Source: Muraenolepis orangiensis
Taxonomy: Eukaryota > Chordata > Actinopteri > Gadiformes > Muraenolepididae
Assembly: GCA_027704905.1 (NCBI GenBank)
Contig: JANIIK010000722.1
Span: forward strand, 60,001 to 124,000
Direction: 5' to 3'
DNA length: 64,000 bases
The translations under genes and the position numbers were made by a program. Positions 20,422 through 31,964 of this stretch are shown one piece after another. Below the pieces are notes generated by a model. The model was not told where the DNA came from, ran no database searches, and saw only the letters and a program-made list of their open reading frames with translations. Position 1 is the first letter of the stretch. Every line of letters begins with the position of its first letter.

Positions 20422-21480
20422 CCGTCATGTGAAACCTTGCTGTCCGGTCAGAGGGCACACATTCCATTGAGAGGTTTAAAACATGATTGATATGACTTAT
20501 GAACCAAGCGTCAATGCTGTTAAATCAAAAGCATACTACTCCTGAATCTGTAAGTTATTATTAAAGATGGACGTGAACAGAGGTTGGTTCATGAGATCAC
20601 CCTTTGTTGCAGTGGCTTTGGTTTGACACAAGAGGGCAGCGTTGAGCTGGTTTGTGGACATGCACGCTTGCTGCTTTCACAAGAATCTGAATCAGAATGC
20701 CTTAATTGTCATTGAACAAGTACAATAGAATTGTGTAGCAATGCTCACGGTCCGTCTTTACACAGCAGCAATTAAAAAATATGAATTATTTAAAAAATTA
20801 ACTAAATAAAAGCATTTAAAATAGTCAAATATGAGTTATATATATACATATTGCAGTGGCCCTGTACAGTAGTCCAAATAAGAACATATATATAGCCTAC
20901 ATACAAAGGTGTGGTGGGATGTAAACATAAGTATTGTACTTGGTACTAAATAAAGTAAATACAGTATTGTAGTTACACAGAATAGTCATTAGTTATTGAC
21001 AGTTTGACAATCTCCAGAGACTCTTCTGAAAACCTCAGCCCTACATTTCCACTGACTTTGAGTCACTTAAGAGACACAGCTGCACATCTGCTGAAAGAGG
21101 ACATCATTTGAATCGCTACAGTTCACTAATCTCAGAATATGTTTAATGTACCACATATTTTAGTGATGTCTGTTTGGTCTTTTGACACATAGACAACCAT
21201 GATGAATATGCAACTGTTCCCACGACTCAGCATGCTACAGATCCTATGTCTCGGTGAGAGAGTGTCTTTTAGGACATACTTTTACATGTTTCTTAGTTGA
21301 TATCTGCAGAAACCTGGACATCCCCCTGAAGACTGACATAACGTCAGTCTGACACACATGGGTCATTTCAGCAGCAGTGTCTCTATGACTGACACAGATC
21401 CACTGGTTACAGTGAACACACTGTCCAAGCACATCACTCTACCAACACTTTGCACATTCAGAGATACACAGCATAGCTTT
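20422..21480 (-). other. C3 3' flank with inserted repeat
   Basis: Conserved C 3' flank (from about 20530), interrupted at about 20690-21003 by a dispersed repeat that begins AATCTGAATCAGAATGCC. The extra 190-bp block with the CTCF-consensus site of the C2 and C4 flanks is absent here. Confidence 0.65.
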
Positions 21481-21635
21481 AACCCTTTGTTCAGAATGGT
21501 AGTACAACTCACTTCATAAAGAAATGTAAATTGTTTCCAGATTCTGAATAAAGGTTGTTTTTTCAGCCTGCCTAATTAAAAAATGACAGCAGATAACAAA
21601 TCAGAATGATTGCATGAAAAGTGTATTTTTCCATC

Positions 21636-21641
21636 TTTATT
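21636..21641 (-). terminator. C3 polyadenylation signal
   Basis: AATAAA on the - strand about 180 bases past the C3 stop codon. Confidence 0.8.
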
Positions 21642-21820
21642 ATATCATCAGCATACAATGTGATAAACACAAGCAAGGGATGAAAACCGGAATGCATAAT
21701 AATAACGGCTGAAAGACATGTTATATTCATGTAAATCATCAAAAGCTGAAGTGCTAACTAAGACAGAGAGACGTGTCAGAAGATATTTTTATTCTGCAGT
21801 TCTTCCATCATAGAGCCTCT

Positions 21821-22143
21821 CTACTCTGAACACTGGCCAGGATTCAGGCTTTGAGTGACAGGCGTCTGCCCATTCTTACTGGCCTCACAGCTCACTGAGC
21901 CCGCCTTCCTCCACTGGTCTGCAGGCAGGGTCAAGGTGCTGCTCCAGCTATAGGTGCCATCTTTCCCCAGGACCCCCGGGCTATCCGACACCCCGGCAGA
22001 CCTGCTGCTACCCCCCACCTTCCAGCCAAGCTTCCAGTCTGAGGGGAAGCCCCCAGTGGCCAAACACAGCAGCGTAGCACTACCCTGCTCCAGCTCCTCT
22101 CTGGAGGGAGGAAGGAGGCTTAGGGTGGGCTGAACCACTCCCA
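21821..22143 (-). CDS. Ig light-chain constant exon C3
   Basis: A 323-bp C1-set exon, acceptor CTCTTCCAG, stop TAG at 21821-21823. It has both intradomain cysteines (LLCLATGGFPSDW and VSCEASKNG), the core tryptophan (LGWKVGG) and the terminal QCSE cysteine. It splices in phase with J3 944 bases to the right. It is intact and forms with J3 and V3 a complete cluster. It differs from C4 at several residues (EELEQGSATLL, YSWSSTLTL), making it the more divergent copy. The wording PTLSLLPPS...FPSDW and KDGTYSWSS agrees with teleost L1/L3 kappa-type constant regions. Confidence 0.95.
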
Positions 22144-23086
22144 CTGGAAGAGAGAGAGAGAGGAGACAAGTGGACAACAGGCTCAGTGAACATCACCACT
22201 CATAGGGAGCACAGAGGAACATTCAACAACAGTTGGACCTGTTCATTGAAATGTTGAAATTAATCAAATAAATGAATATCGGCAGTATAGCTCAGGAGGT
22301 AGAGCCTTACAACCGAAAGGTCGCTGGTTCGATCCCCCCGACTCCTCCTAGCAAAAACTGTGGAGGTCTCCTTGAGCAAGACACCCTAACTCTAACTGCT
22401 CCTGACGTGCTGGCTGTCTCCTTGATGACTGACTCCTCCGTCGGTGTGTGAATGGGTGATGTGAGGCATGACTTGTAAAAAGCTTTGGATAAAAGCGCTA
22501 TATAAAAGCCGCCATTAATACATGACACATTTAAATGTTTGAAACATAAAAATGTGTCATCTATTAATTTAAATCCATTTTCACATAAACACAAATGAAC
22601 ACATGACACATTTAAATGTGTCAACAACTGTCAGGTGGCAGAACTTCTTCATATTCGTTTTTTACTTCCCTTTTCTTAGAATACATTTAACATTTGCCCA
22701 AAATACTACAGAATAATTTACAAAGAGAACCTTCAAGCACTGAAACATATTTGTAAATAAAATGCTCTATTCATTAAATTACCACTTTTTAGAAGTCAAA
22801 ACTGAAACTGAAGATACTTGTTTGTCTATTTCATGAAGTATAAAGTAAATCAATATCATTCATGAAAGCTCATCATAATTAAATCATTAGAACAATAATG
22901 GCAATATTACATTTAATGACTGAACTCCAGTAAATCATTTGTTTACAATGTTTACACCTTAACATAAACAACAAAACAAATGTGATCAGGATAAAAAGAA
23001 AAACATTCTGTTATTCACACCTATTTAAATATAAAGGTTGTTTTCAGGTAGTTATGTCAGATAAAGCAAAGTGTCCTTGTACTTAC
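22144..23086 (-). other. Cluster 3 J-C intron with SINE
   Basis: AT-rich intron homologous to those of the other clusters; it holds a tRNA-derived SINE near its C end. Confidence 0.7.
22268..22515 (+). mobile_element. tRNA-derived SINE in the J3-C3 intron
   Basis: A tRNA-like head with box A (TAGCTCAGGAGGTAGAG) and box B (GGTCGCTGGTTCGATCC) is followed by a body and a 3' end AAGCTTTGGATAAAAGCGC, typical of fish SINEs with a LINE-related tail. It lies antisense to the J-C transcript. Confidence 0.75.
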
Positions 23087-23124
23087 AATCAAAGATGAGT
23101 TTGGTGCCGCCACCAAAAGTGTAC
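23087..23124 (-). CDS. Ig light-chain J segment J3
   Basis: A 38-bp segment translating as YTFGGGTKLIFD, with splice donor GTAAGT at 23081-23086. It has the same phase as J1. It belongs with C3 and V3. Confidence 0.95.
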
Positions 23125-23163
23125 CACAGTGATACATCCTCAATAAGGAACCGTACAAAAACC
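23125..23163 (-). other. J3 recombination signal, 23-bp spacer
   Basis: CACTGTG (23125-23131), 23-bp spacer, GGTTTTTGT (23155-23163), read on the - strand. Confidence 0.95.
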
Positions 23164-23660
23164 TCCCTCCCCTTGAAGACACATCTCACTGACACACAGA
23201 CACTAACTTATCACAAGAAACTATGAATTAATTCACATTTGATCAACTCAAGCTCTGGTTAGTAACTTTAAGAATGTGTTTGAAGGTATAGATTCATAAA
23301 AATATATTTACTCTACATTTATTATCATAAAATATTTGAAGGCAGACTAGCAAACATTTGATTATAACACAAGTTCAAAAACCAAACTTAATAAAAGCAA
23401 TGTAAATAACTTGCATTTACTATACATTTAATGTAAATATATTAACAAGTTTTATGTATCAAATGTGTATTTTTTTATAATAATTAGAAAATTATAGAAT
23501 TTATACAAACCAAGAAATAAATGATTCAGAAAAAAGTCACAGATTATGAATTCCGACTATCAGTTGGCAGCTAAAACAACATTATAATCCATAGAGTGTG
23601 AATGTAGAAGAATCCAGTGTTTCTCCCAGAATGTATGAATTCACTCTATGACCCAGTGAG
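23164..23660. other. Cluster 3 J-V spacer
   Basis: AT-rich non-coding, more diverged than the spacers of clusters 1, 2 and 4. No gene. Confidence 0.7.
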
Positions 23661-23832
23661 ATGAGTGGAAACAGGTGGTTCAGTCTCACCCCCAGTGAGA
23701 TGAGTGGAAACAGGTGGTTCACTCTCACCCCCAGTGTGATGAGTGGAAACAGGTGGTTCACTCTCACCCCCAGTGAGATGAGTGGAAACAGGTGGTTCAC
23801 TCTCACCCCCAGTGAGATGAGTGGAAACAGGT
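23661..23832. repeat. 39-bp E-box minisatellite upstream of V3 (4 full copies)
   Basis: Four full units plus the promoter-proximal partial unit, each with AACAGGTGG. Confidence 0.95.
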
Positions 23833-23851
23833 CATTTCCATATAGAGGAAG

Positions 23852-23895
23852 CTTTGCATGCTCAGCTGAAACTGGGGTTCTGAGAGGGTTTAAAG
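23852..23895 (+). promoter_or_regulatory. V3 promoter: octamer-like and TATA-like boxes
   Basis: CTTTGCAT at 23852-23859 and TTTAAAG at 23889-23895. Confidence 0.78.
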
Positions 23896-23952
23896 TGCTC
23901 TCAGTTCAACACTGCAGGACCCTAGGCTGTCACCCCAGAAACCGTGGCAACC

Positions 23953-24426
23953 ATGAACCACCTCACCATCCTTTTCTGGACAGTGGTCTGTGGATCCTTA
24001 ACAGGTCGGTTCATTCTACTCAATGTCAATGTTGAACAACAGTCTTTGTTTGCTTGTGTGGTCTATTGGATAACTTAATTATTTGTCTGTTTTCTGTAGG
24101 AACCAGCAGTCAGGTGACTGTGACCCAGCCACCAGTAGAGTCTGTTACTGCAGGATCCAGAGTCACTCTGACCTGTAAAACCAACCCAGTGGTTCGCATA
24201 TGGGGTAATGGAAATGTTGGTTTATTCTGGTACCAACAGAAACCTGGAGAAGCCCCCAAGCTCCTAATAAAGTATGCAAAGAAACCTGAATCATCAACAC
24301 CAGCTCGGTTTAGTGGCAGTGGAAGCAGCACTGACTTCTCTCTGACCATCGACGGAGCCCAGCCTGAAGACGCAGCAGTTTATCACTGTCAGAGTTACCA
24401 CTACCTTAACAGTGTTGAGTTGTTCA
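23953..24426 (+). CDS. Ig light-chain variable segment V3 (kappa-like)
   Basis: Exon 1 (23953-24004) codes the shared leader; the intron 24005-24099 is diverged from that of the other V segments; exon 2 (24100-24426) encodes TQPPVESVTAGSRVTLTC, a glycine-rich CDR1 (VVRIWGNGNVGLFWYQQ), KLLIKYAKKPESSTPARFSG, and AVYHCQSYHYLNSVELF. The frame, cysteines and tryptophan are intact. It is the most divergent member of the family in the window and retains KLLI where the others read KLIM. The 12-RSS follows. Confidence 0.95.
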
Positions 24427-24454
24427 CACAGTGATTGAGAGCCGTACATAAACC
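24427..24454 (+). other. V3 recombination signal, 12-bp spacer
   Basis: CACAGTG (24427-24433), 12-bp spacer, ACATAAACC (24446-24454). Confidence 0.97.
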
Positions 24455-24599
24455 TCCCTCAGTCAGACTGTGTAGTCACTGAGTCGTTACAGCAGGAACC
24501 TGCTGCAGCTGCTGAGGGGGAAGAGACTCTGACACAGAGCACTGAGCACAGAGCTGCTCTAACCAGGGGCCTCAACCAAGAACCAGCTTTACACTGCTC

Positions 24600-24835
24600 T
24601 TTATACACACAATGTGTAACATACAACTTCTACATCAACTACCACATATTATATACAGCTACTAACTCAACAACCACATATTATAAACACAACTACCACC
24701 TCAACTAACACATATTAAACAGCTTCTAACTCAACTACCACGTATGACGAACTACAACCTCAACACACACTACACTATATATTAAATACAACTATAACCT
24801 CAACCACAACGTATTAAATACAACTACTCCTTATC
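24600..24835. repeat. 32-bp satellite after V3 (short, degenerate)
   Basis: About six degenerate units, similar in make-up to the array after V1. Confidence 0.8.
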
Positions 24836-24867
24836 TCTCTCTGGCTGAGGACAGCCTGTCAGGTTCA

Positions 24868-25075
24868 TATGCAGGTGAGTCTTAATCAGTGAGTGGTTGC
24901 AGGTGAGTCTTAATCAGTGAGTGGTTGCAGGTGAGTCTTAATCAGTGAGTGGTTGCAGGTGAGTCTTAATCAGTGAGTGGTTGCAGGTGAGTCTTAATCA
25001 GTGAGTGGTTGCAGGTGAGTCTTAATCAGTGAGTGGTTGCAGGTGAGTCTTAATCAGTGAGTGGTTGCAGGTGAG
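24868..25075. repeat. 28-bp minisatellite with donor-like GCAGGTGAGT
   Basis: About seven copies of a 28-bp unit GTGAGTCTTAATCAGTGAGT plus GGTTGCAG. Each junction reads GCAGGTGAGT, which is both a CAGGTG E-box and a perfect splice-donor match. The homologous place at 4350 has one copy. Confidence 0.93.
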
Positions 25076-25129
25076 GCTGATTGTCAAACCTGCAGCAGCT
25101 TTGTTGAACAGAATTGATCCTCAATGACC

Positions 25130-25450
25130 TCACCCAGTTCCCCTCTGGGGGGGAGCTGTGGCTGTCCTCTGTGCTGACATCTCTCCCAGCCCATGTGGAG
25201 GGCCTTGTCAGCCTGGTCACTCCACAATACACTTTGCTCTGTTTACCCCCTTCAAGAAAGTTCAACACAACAACACCACTTAGCTCCTCATAATCACAAA
25301 GCTTCTATCTTGGACTCTATCTTGGAATCCGAGCCGAGCCTCGGTCCACCCTCACAGCCCTCATCCTGGCAGCTAAGCATGCCAAGAGGAACAACACTAA
25401 ACATTAGCCTCTGTCTGCTACCAGGCTGACCCAATGACAAGCAGACTAGT
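25130..25450 (+). pseudogene. PAK-derived duplicated segment, copy 3
   Basis: Nearly identical to 4430-4770, including the frameless remnant of the PAK last exon at about 25340-25420. Confidence 0.7.
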
Positions 25451-25775
25451 CCTGAAGCTGTAAGCTATTATTAAAGATGGACCTGAGCAGAGTTTAGTTC
25501 ATGGAATCACTGGTTATGGTTATGGTTTGACACAAGAGGGAAGCGCTGACTTGGCTTGTGGACATGCACACATACTGCTATGACTGGAATCTCCAGAGAC
25601 TCTTATGAGAACATCAGCCCTACATTTACACTAGCATTTAGTCCCTCAAGAGACACAGCTGCACATCTGCTGAAAGAGGACATCATTTGAATCACTACAG
25701 TTCACTGATAACAGAATATGTTTCATGTACCACATCTTTAAGCAATGTCTGTTTGGTCTTTGAAACCATGATGAA
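25450..25775 (-). other. Orphan C 3' flank, truncated
   Basis: Homologous to 4770-5080. It stops after GTCTGTTTGGTCTTTGAAAC, where a dispersed repeat begins. Confidence 0.65.
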
Positions 25776-25777
25776 TA

Positions 25778-26100
25778 TTAGATAAGATTAGATTCAAATT
25801 GATTGTCATTGCAGTACAGCCAAAATAATTTGGCATCTAACCAAAGTGCAAATGTTGAAAGTGCATGGTAATATATAATGTACAGAGGTTAAATACAATT
25901 AAAACCGTCACCATAACTTACAGAGTAGGTATGAGATATGTGCAGAATTATAGGTATATATATATATATATACAGGTAAGTATACAAGTAGGGGTATGCA
26001 GTTGTATCAACAAGATAAATATATATAAATGTATACACAGCAGGTAGTGAGCAGGGGTATGCAGTTATATCAGCAGTGTGTGTGTGCTGTTGGTAAGCGC
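25778..26100. repeat. Dispersed fish repeat (LINE 3' region type)
   Basis: Begins TTAGATAAGATTAGATTCAA and includes GGCATCTAACCAAAGTGC; related to 13996-14440. It contains a short TA run near 25955. Confidence 0.5.
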
Positions 26101-26350
26101 AGTAGGTGTGCACAATTAGTGTGGGGGTTTACGTCGGTCGTAGACAGTTACGCGTTCTCATTGGTCTAGGCCTTCAACATCAACATCAACATCTACACCA
26201 TCTGAGCCACCCTGCACACCTGCACATCCTCCACCCAGTGCGTCCCAGATGGTGGAGACTCCTGTCCAACACACTAGCGGAGAGAGAGGCAGAGGCCACA
26301 AGAGTAGAGCAGGGCATGGAGGACAGCTGACCCAATATCTCAAATAAATC
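26100..26350 (+). other. Unassigned GC-richer stretch
   Basis: A short open frame reads PSTSTSTSTPSEPPCTPAHP and ends in CTGACCCAATATCTCAAATAAA; no family is recognised. The AATAAA could be a 3' end of a mobile-element transcript. Confidence 0.3.
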
Positions 26351-28495
26351 CTTGCAGCTCAATCCTCTTGATGATGATTGAAGTTTTTATGAGCTTAATA
26401 CCAACAATGAAACGCCTGCCTTCAAGGAAGAGAGCAGACATTTGACTCAAATGTCTGCAGTTATTAGTTGAAACTAAGTTTAATGTGTGAGTGAGTTTGT
26501 TTTAGTTCGTATTCCTCATTCTCTCTTTCACACACCGTTTTTCAGTGGCGAAACCTAAATCCTACTATTACGGAATTGATGTTACATAACTACATAACTA
26601 AGTGTTTTCCTCTCATAAAGCTGTGTTAAGGCTTTTCCTTACTGGCTCAATAGAGAGGAAAACACTTAATGTCACAGAACGTCCATAATGGTAGAATTTA
26701 AGTTGAGATATTTTGACAGATGAGTGCTAATGACAAGACATATGCCAGAGAAATTTGGTGATTATTGATTGCGGTTTTGTAACTCTTAGTTACGTAAGTC
26801 TTTTCATGTTAAGTGATGCAAAGAAAGATCAAGTCAAAACTCTCAATTTAAATGCACAACACTGCTTAACAACTCAAGACAGCCATTAACTAATCAGTCA
26901 ACAAGTGTGTGGAAACAAAATGCAACAACCAGCTCAACGAGACGCAACACTGAGACAAAACCAGCAAAGACAAATGAGTCTCACTCACCAATGATGTTCA
27001 CTTAAAGACCAAATCCATTCTCCTGTCCTTCTGGATGGATCGATAACCCGGTCATAAAGCTGATCACTGCTTTTCAGATCCTAAAGAAGTTGCCTTTCAA
27101 TAGCTATGGAAGCTAATGCAGTGAGTCGGGATTGTCCTGTTCTGTTCCTCCATATCATTTTATAATATTAAAATGTCCTTTCCACAGATGCAGTGGTGAC
27201 GGGGATCATTAAAACCTTTTTCTAATGTCCATCTTTTCACTGAATGGTCGTATTGTAAAGGGTACTAACAACAATTATAACAACATCATCTTCACCTGTT
27301 GCCATTTCGACGTAAAAAACGTACGTACAACGTTGCACTATGCTAGATCCCTAGGTCTCGAGCCAGTGAACCTGCGCACTATGGAACTGTGGGGAAATCT
27401 GAAAGAATACGCCCATTGGATACAAATCACTATATGTTTGGTTGATCAAATTGTCAATCCAAACGTACGCTCTCATTCAGTCTAAGGGCCAAAGTCATCG
27501 GGAATACTTTGGTTGAAGGATATTCTTCCCAGCAACCCAGAAACATATCTGATTGGTTGCATTGTTTTTCCAACACAAAACCACTCAAATGCGTCGTGCA
27601 TGGACCGAGAAAGACAAACAAATCAACGTAACTGTAATATAACAGATAACAACACAGATACCATTCTCATTTATTCATTTTATTTAAATTTGATAACATT
27701 TTATTAAACTGTATTACATTTTATTAATACAATAAATTCGATATTTTTTTGTTTCATCTGAGAGTTCCAGGGTCTTCTCTGAATACCTTGAAGGCCCTGA
27801 CACTTCACCACTGCCATTTTTACACACAGCTACTTAAATGATAGTAAATGCTAATCCCAGAATCCTTTAATTACTACTGCTGTTCTTAAACAAAATTTGT
27901 AATCCAGTTATTGAAATCATTGTATGTACTTGTTTTAGTTTTTACACACAGGTACTTAAATGATTGTAAATAATAGTCCCACAATCCTTTAATTACTACT
28001 GTGGCATGTTCTTACATGTATTTGTAATCCAGTCATTTAAATCACATGTAAACACCACAGGAGAACAATGAAGAGCTGTGGTAATGCTGTAGCAATGTGT
28101 TGTGTAGTGTATTGATATCTACTTCAGACGCTGTCTGAACGACAAACACAGAACAGCCATTCTATACTATTTAATGATGTACTATATTGATGATCTGATT
28201 GGTGATTCTATTCTAGTATGCTCTCCTCTCTACTCTGTAGAGTTCTACTTCTGCTGTTCTACTGTATTCTACTGTATTACAAATACAGTTTCAAGTCTGT
28301 TATGTTGTTTATGTTTTACTGCGAAAGACTAGCTAAATAAATAAATCAATAAAAAACACATAATTCTACTATATTCCACTCCTTTTGTGTTCTACTGTCC
28401 TCTATTATAGTATATATTATACTGCACTGCACTCCACTGTGCTCTTATTCCATTACAGTAGGGTATTTATCTGTGCTAGGTGTGTGGACCTGCTA
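26350..28495. other. AT-rich region without recognised genes
   Basis: Single-copy-looking sequence in this window apart from a hairpin at 26560-26700. Short open frames (27225-27485, 27513-27707) have no recognised motif. Two similar segments near 27820-28040 (both with ACACACAGCTACTTAAATGA or a close variant) indicate a local duplication. Confidence 0.5.
26560..26700. repeat. Imperfect inverted repeat, possible MITE
   Basis: AAGTGTTTTCCTCTC (26600-26614) is perfectly inverted at 26653-26667, and the arms extend outwards imperfectly (CTACTATTACGGA against CTACCATTATGGA) to about 50 bp each around a loop of about 38 bp. No terminal target duplication was identified. Confidence 0.5.
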
Positions 28496-28499
28496 TCTG

Positions 28500-30077
28500 T
28501 CTGTGTGTTCACCTGGCATTGGACTGTGTTTAGGTGTGTTCACCTGGTATTGGACTGTGTTTAGGTGTGTTCACCTGGTATTGGACTGTGTTTAGGTGTG
28601 TTCACCTGGTATTGGACTGTGTTTAGGTGTGATCACCTGGTATTGGACTGTGTTTAGGTGTGATCACCTGGTATTGGACCGTGTTTTGGTGTGTTCACCT
28701 GGTATTGGACTGTGTTTAGGTGTGTTCACCCGGTATTGGACTGTGTTTAGGTGTGTTCACCCGGTATTGGACTGTGTTTAGGTGTGTTCACCTGGTATTG
28801 GACTGTGTTTAGGTGTGATCACCTGGTATTGGACTGTGTTTATGTGTGTTCACCTGGTATTGGACTGTCTTTAGGTGTGTTCACCTGGTATTGGACTGTG
28901 TTTAGGTGTGTTCACCTGGTATTGGACTGTGTTTAGGTGTGTTCACCTGGTATTGGACTGTGTTTAGGTGTGTTCACCTGGTATTGGACTGTGTTTAGGT
29001 GTGTTCACCTGGTATTGGACTGTGCTGTGTTTAGGTGTGTTCACCTGGTATTGGACTGTGTTTAGGTGTGATTACCTGGTATTGGACTGTGTTGAGGTGT
29101 GTTCACCTGGTATTGGACTGTGTTTAGGTGTGTTCACCTGGTATTGGACTGTGTTTAGGTGTGTTCACCTGGTATTGGACTGTGTTTAGGTGTGTTCACC
29201 TGGTATTGGACTGTGTTTAGGTGTGTTCACCTGGTATTGGACTGTTTTTAGGTGTGTTCACCTGGTATTGGACTGTGTTTAGGTGTGTTCACCTGGTATT
29301 GGACCGTGTTTAGGTGTGTTCACCTGGTATTGGACTGTGTTTAGGTGTGATCACCCGGTATTGGACTGTGTTTAGGTGTGTTCACCTGGTATTGGACTGT
29401 GTTTAGGTGTGATCACCCGGTATTGGACTGTGTTTAGGTGTGATCACCCGGTATTGGACTGTGTTTAGGTGTGATCACCTGGTATTGGACTGTGTTTAGG
29501 TGTGTTCACCTGGTATTGGACTGTGTTTAGGTGTGATCACTGGTATTGGACTGTGTTTAGGTGTGATCACCTGGTATTGGACTGTGTTTAGGTGTGTTCA
29601 CCTGGTATTGGACTGTGTTTAGGTGTGTTCACCTGGTATTGGACTGTGTTTAGGTGTGTTTACCTGGTATTGAACTGTGTTTAGGTGCGTTCACCTGGTA
29701 TTGGACTGTGTTTAGGTGTGTTCACCTGGTATTGGACTGTGTTTAGGTGTGATCACCTGGTATTGGACTGTGTTTAGGTGTGATCACCTGGTATTGGACC
29801 GTGTTTAGGTGTGTTCACCTGTTATTGGACCGTGTTTAGGTGTGTTCACATGGTATTGGACTGTGTTTAGGTGTGATCACCTGGTATTGGACCGTGTTTA
29901 GGTGTGATCACCTGGTATTGGACTGTGTTTAGGTGTGTTCACCTGGTATTGGACTGGTTAGTGTGTCACTGGATGTGTTAGGTGTGATCACCTGGTATTG
30001 GACTGTGTTTAGGTGTGTTCACCTGGTATTGGACTGTGTTTAGGTGTGTTCACCTGGTATTTGACTGTGTTTAGGTG
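28500..30077. repeat. 31-bp minisatellite (about 50 copies)
   Basis: Unit TGTGTTTAGGTGTGTTCACC plus TGGTATTGGAC. Variants change TTCACC to ATCACC and CTGG to CCGG. The same family occurs at 53440-53655 and 54085-54850. Confidence 0.97.
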
Positions 30078-30683
30078 TGTTCCTCTGTGGCCTCAGGGTG
30101 GACAGGGAGAGAGGGGCGGGAAAACCTTTAGTTAGATCGAGTTAGATGATTTGAGCTCACAACTCGAACCACTTAGGGGAGTTATAGCTTCCACAGTTTA
30201 TATGTTTTTCAAAGTCGTATAGTAAAGTTTGCTTGTCAAATCACACTTCACAACTGGCTGTCTTGTAAATCGGGCGACTTGGAGAGTCGTTGTGGTGTGC
30301 ACACTACTCGACTGGATGGCTACAGGGGGTCACACACTACATCCTCTGTCCCCAGGGGATATCCCCCACGAGTCTACCTGGTCTCCAAACTAAATTTTCT
30401 CACGAAAACACGGGAAATAACGCGACACCACGCGCAAAAAAGGACGTTTTTGTCTGTCAACATCCGTCTTCCAAAGGAAAGAAGTTGTGCAAGTTGTTTT
30501 TTTCTGAAAAAACAGAAGAAAAAGTAAGCGCACCATGACAACAACAAAAACAACAACAACAACAGGCTAGCTACAGCACATGTGCTCCTTTAGATCGGAC
30601 AACAAAAACTTTCGACCACAAAATGAACGATACTAAGGCATACTCTTACCTTCTCCGTAATCCATAACCCATAATCCATAAAC

Positions 30684-30879
30684 CTATCCATAGGGATTGA
30701 TGGACATCCTTAAGGGAGACATCAGACTCTGAGGTAGCCAGTGGCTGAACAGAGGGGTTTGAGGGGTGTTGGAGGGTAACTGGTCCTGATGAGGGTCCGT
30801 CTCCTGATGGGGGTTGGGGTGGTGCTTCAGGAACTGAGACATGTAGCTCATGATGGACTTCTCGTCTGGCTTGTCCACG
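30684..30879 (-). pseudogene. Calponin-homology exon fragment (nesprin/calmin-like), copy A
   Basis: Read leftwards after a possible acceptor TTTGTGAG, the frame gives VDKPDEKSIMSYMSQFLKHH and then a proline-rich tail to a TAG at 30684-30686. VDKPDEKSIMTYVAQFL is the end of the second calponin-homology domain in nesprins (SYNE1/2), calmin and related actin-binding proteins. No other exon of such a gene is seen, so this looks like a captured fragment; the tail past the CH end is probably read-through into intron. Confidence 0.65.
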
Positions 30880-30899
30880 CTCACAAAAACAACAACATG

Positions 30900-31178
30900 T
30901 CAGGGATAAAGGGCAGGGTTACGGTTAAAGGGCAGGGTTAGGGTTAAAGGGCAGGGTTAAAGGGCAGAGTTAGGGTTAAAGGGCAGGGTTAGGGTTAAAG
31001 GGCAGGGTTATGGTTAAAGGGAAGGGTTATGGTTAAAGGGCAGGGTTAGGGTTAAAGGGCAGGGTTATGGTTAAAGGGCAGGGTTAGGGTTAAAGGGCAG
31101 AGTTAAAGGGCAGAGTTAGGGTTAAAGGGCAGGGTTAGGGTTAAAGGGCAGGGTTATGGTTAAAGGGAAGGGTTAGTG
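30900..31178. repeat. TTAGGG-containing minisatellite, copy A
   Basis: Units of about 18 bp, GGGCAGGGTTAGGGTTAAA and relatives. It is interstitial and irregular, not a telomere. The twin is at 55665-55918. Confidence 0.9.
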
Positions 31179-31479
31179 TGCTCCATTCCCAGCCCAAAGT
31201 TGTGGGTTCAATCCCACCCCCCTCGATATTTACCTGGAAGTCATCCAATAGAGCTAAAATGACTAAACCCATTGGTCATTAATGATGTGTGTCTAACATA
31301 TAACTAACAATATATTTTTTATATAAATATATATTTTTTATAATGCAAGATTGTCATAAAAGGTAAAAGTAAAACCCTATTTTACCAGGAGGACATCTGC
31401 GGGTTTCAAAATAATGTGATCTCTGACACGTTGTCCTAGACCGGACTGGAAAAAAAAAGAGATTTTGGGGTTTACTAAA

Positions 31480-31730
31480 AAACAATCAATGTTTTATGGA
31501 TTCCAATCATCCCTTTTCTCTTCCCAATCCCTCATACCAACTATATCAAAGACACAAAGACACCTTTCACCCCAACCATGGACTGTTTGCCCTCCTCTCC
31601 TCCAGGAGGCGCTATAGAAACCTTTGTTCCAAGTCAAGCAGGCTTAGGAACAGCTTCTTCGCCTCAGCTCTCTCTGAGAGCATTAACACGCTGTTTCACT
31701 GTGTTTTACGAATGATATAAGAACTATTCT
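31480..31730 (+). pseudogene. LINE C-terminal remnant, copy A
   Basis: An open stretch with HGLFALLSSRRRYRNL and SRLRNSFFASAL, the wording of the C-terminal end of fish non-LTR retrotransposon ORF2 proteins. It stops at TAA. The twin is at 56222-56472. Confidence 0.55.
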
Positions 31731-31852
31731 CTCCCGCCCTCCGCCAGCTAACCTTTCTATTCTGGTATCTTCATCATCACAATCATCCCCATCATCACTT
31801 CCATCATCATTATCCTCATCCTTGTTGTGATCTTTCTACAACTGACGGCCTG

Positions 31853-31866
31853 GCGCCACCTACTGG
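31853..31866 (-). promoter_or_regulatory. CTCF-consensus site, segmental duplication copy A
   Basis: CCAGTAGGTGGCGC on the - strand matches CCASYAGRKGGCRS at 14 of 14 positions. Twin at 56595-56608. Confidence 0.55.
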
Positions 31867-31964
31867 CCAACAATAATAAACACTCACTGCAGGTCTCCAC
31901 AAACGTTTGATATTTAGCAGTACAGAAAAACAAGGGATTATTCAACTCAAAAAGTGGCACAAAT

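Larger units (their letters stand above)
30078..31964. repeat. Segmental duplication, copy A (paired with 54851-56706)
   Basis: Almost base-for-base the same as 54851-56706, including the CH exon fragment, the TTAGGG-containing minisatellite, the box-B-like fragment and the LINE 3' remnant. A few small indels (for example near 30443 and 31130) separate the copies, so the duplication is recent. Confidence 0.9.

Noticed and set aside
22268..22340. A tRNA gene
   Set aside because: Boxes A and B are present but the sequence continues into a SINE body with a LINE-type tail, and the acceptor stem does not close.
27225..27707. Two short open frames in the AT-rich region
   Set aside because: No recognised domain, no promoter or splice context; kept as unassigned sequence only.
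30900..31178. Telomeric TTAGGG array
   Set aside because: The unit is about 18 bp and irregular, with only single TTAGGG steps; it is an interstitial minisatellite inside a segmental duplication.
31176..31225. tRNA-like box B (GGGTTCAATCCC), repeated at 55917
   Set aside because: No matching box A or cloverleaf; at most a SINE fragment.
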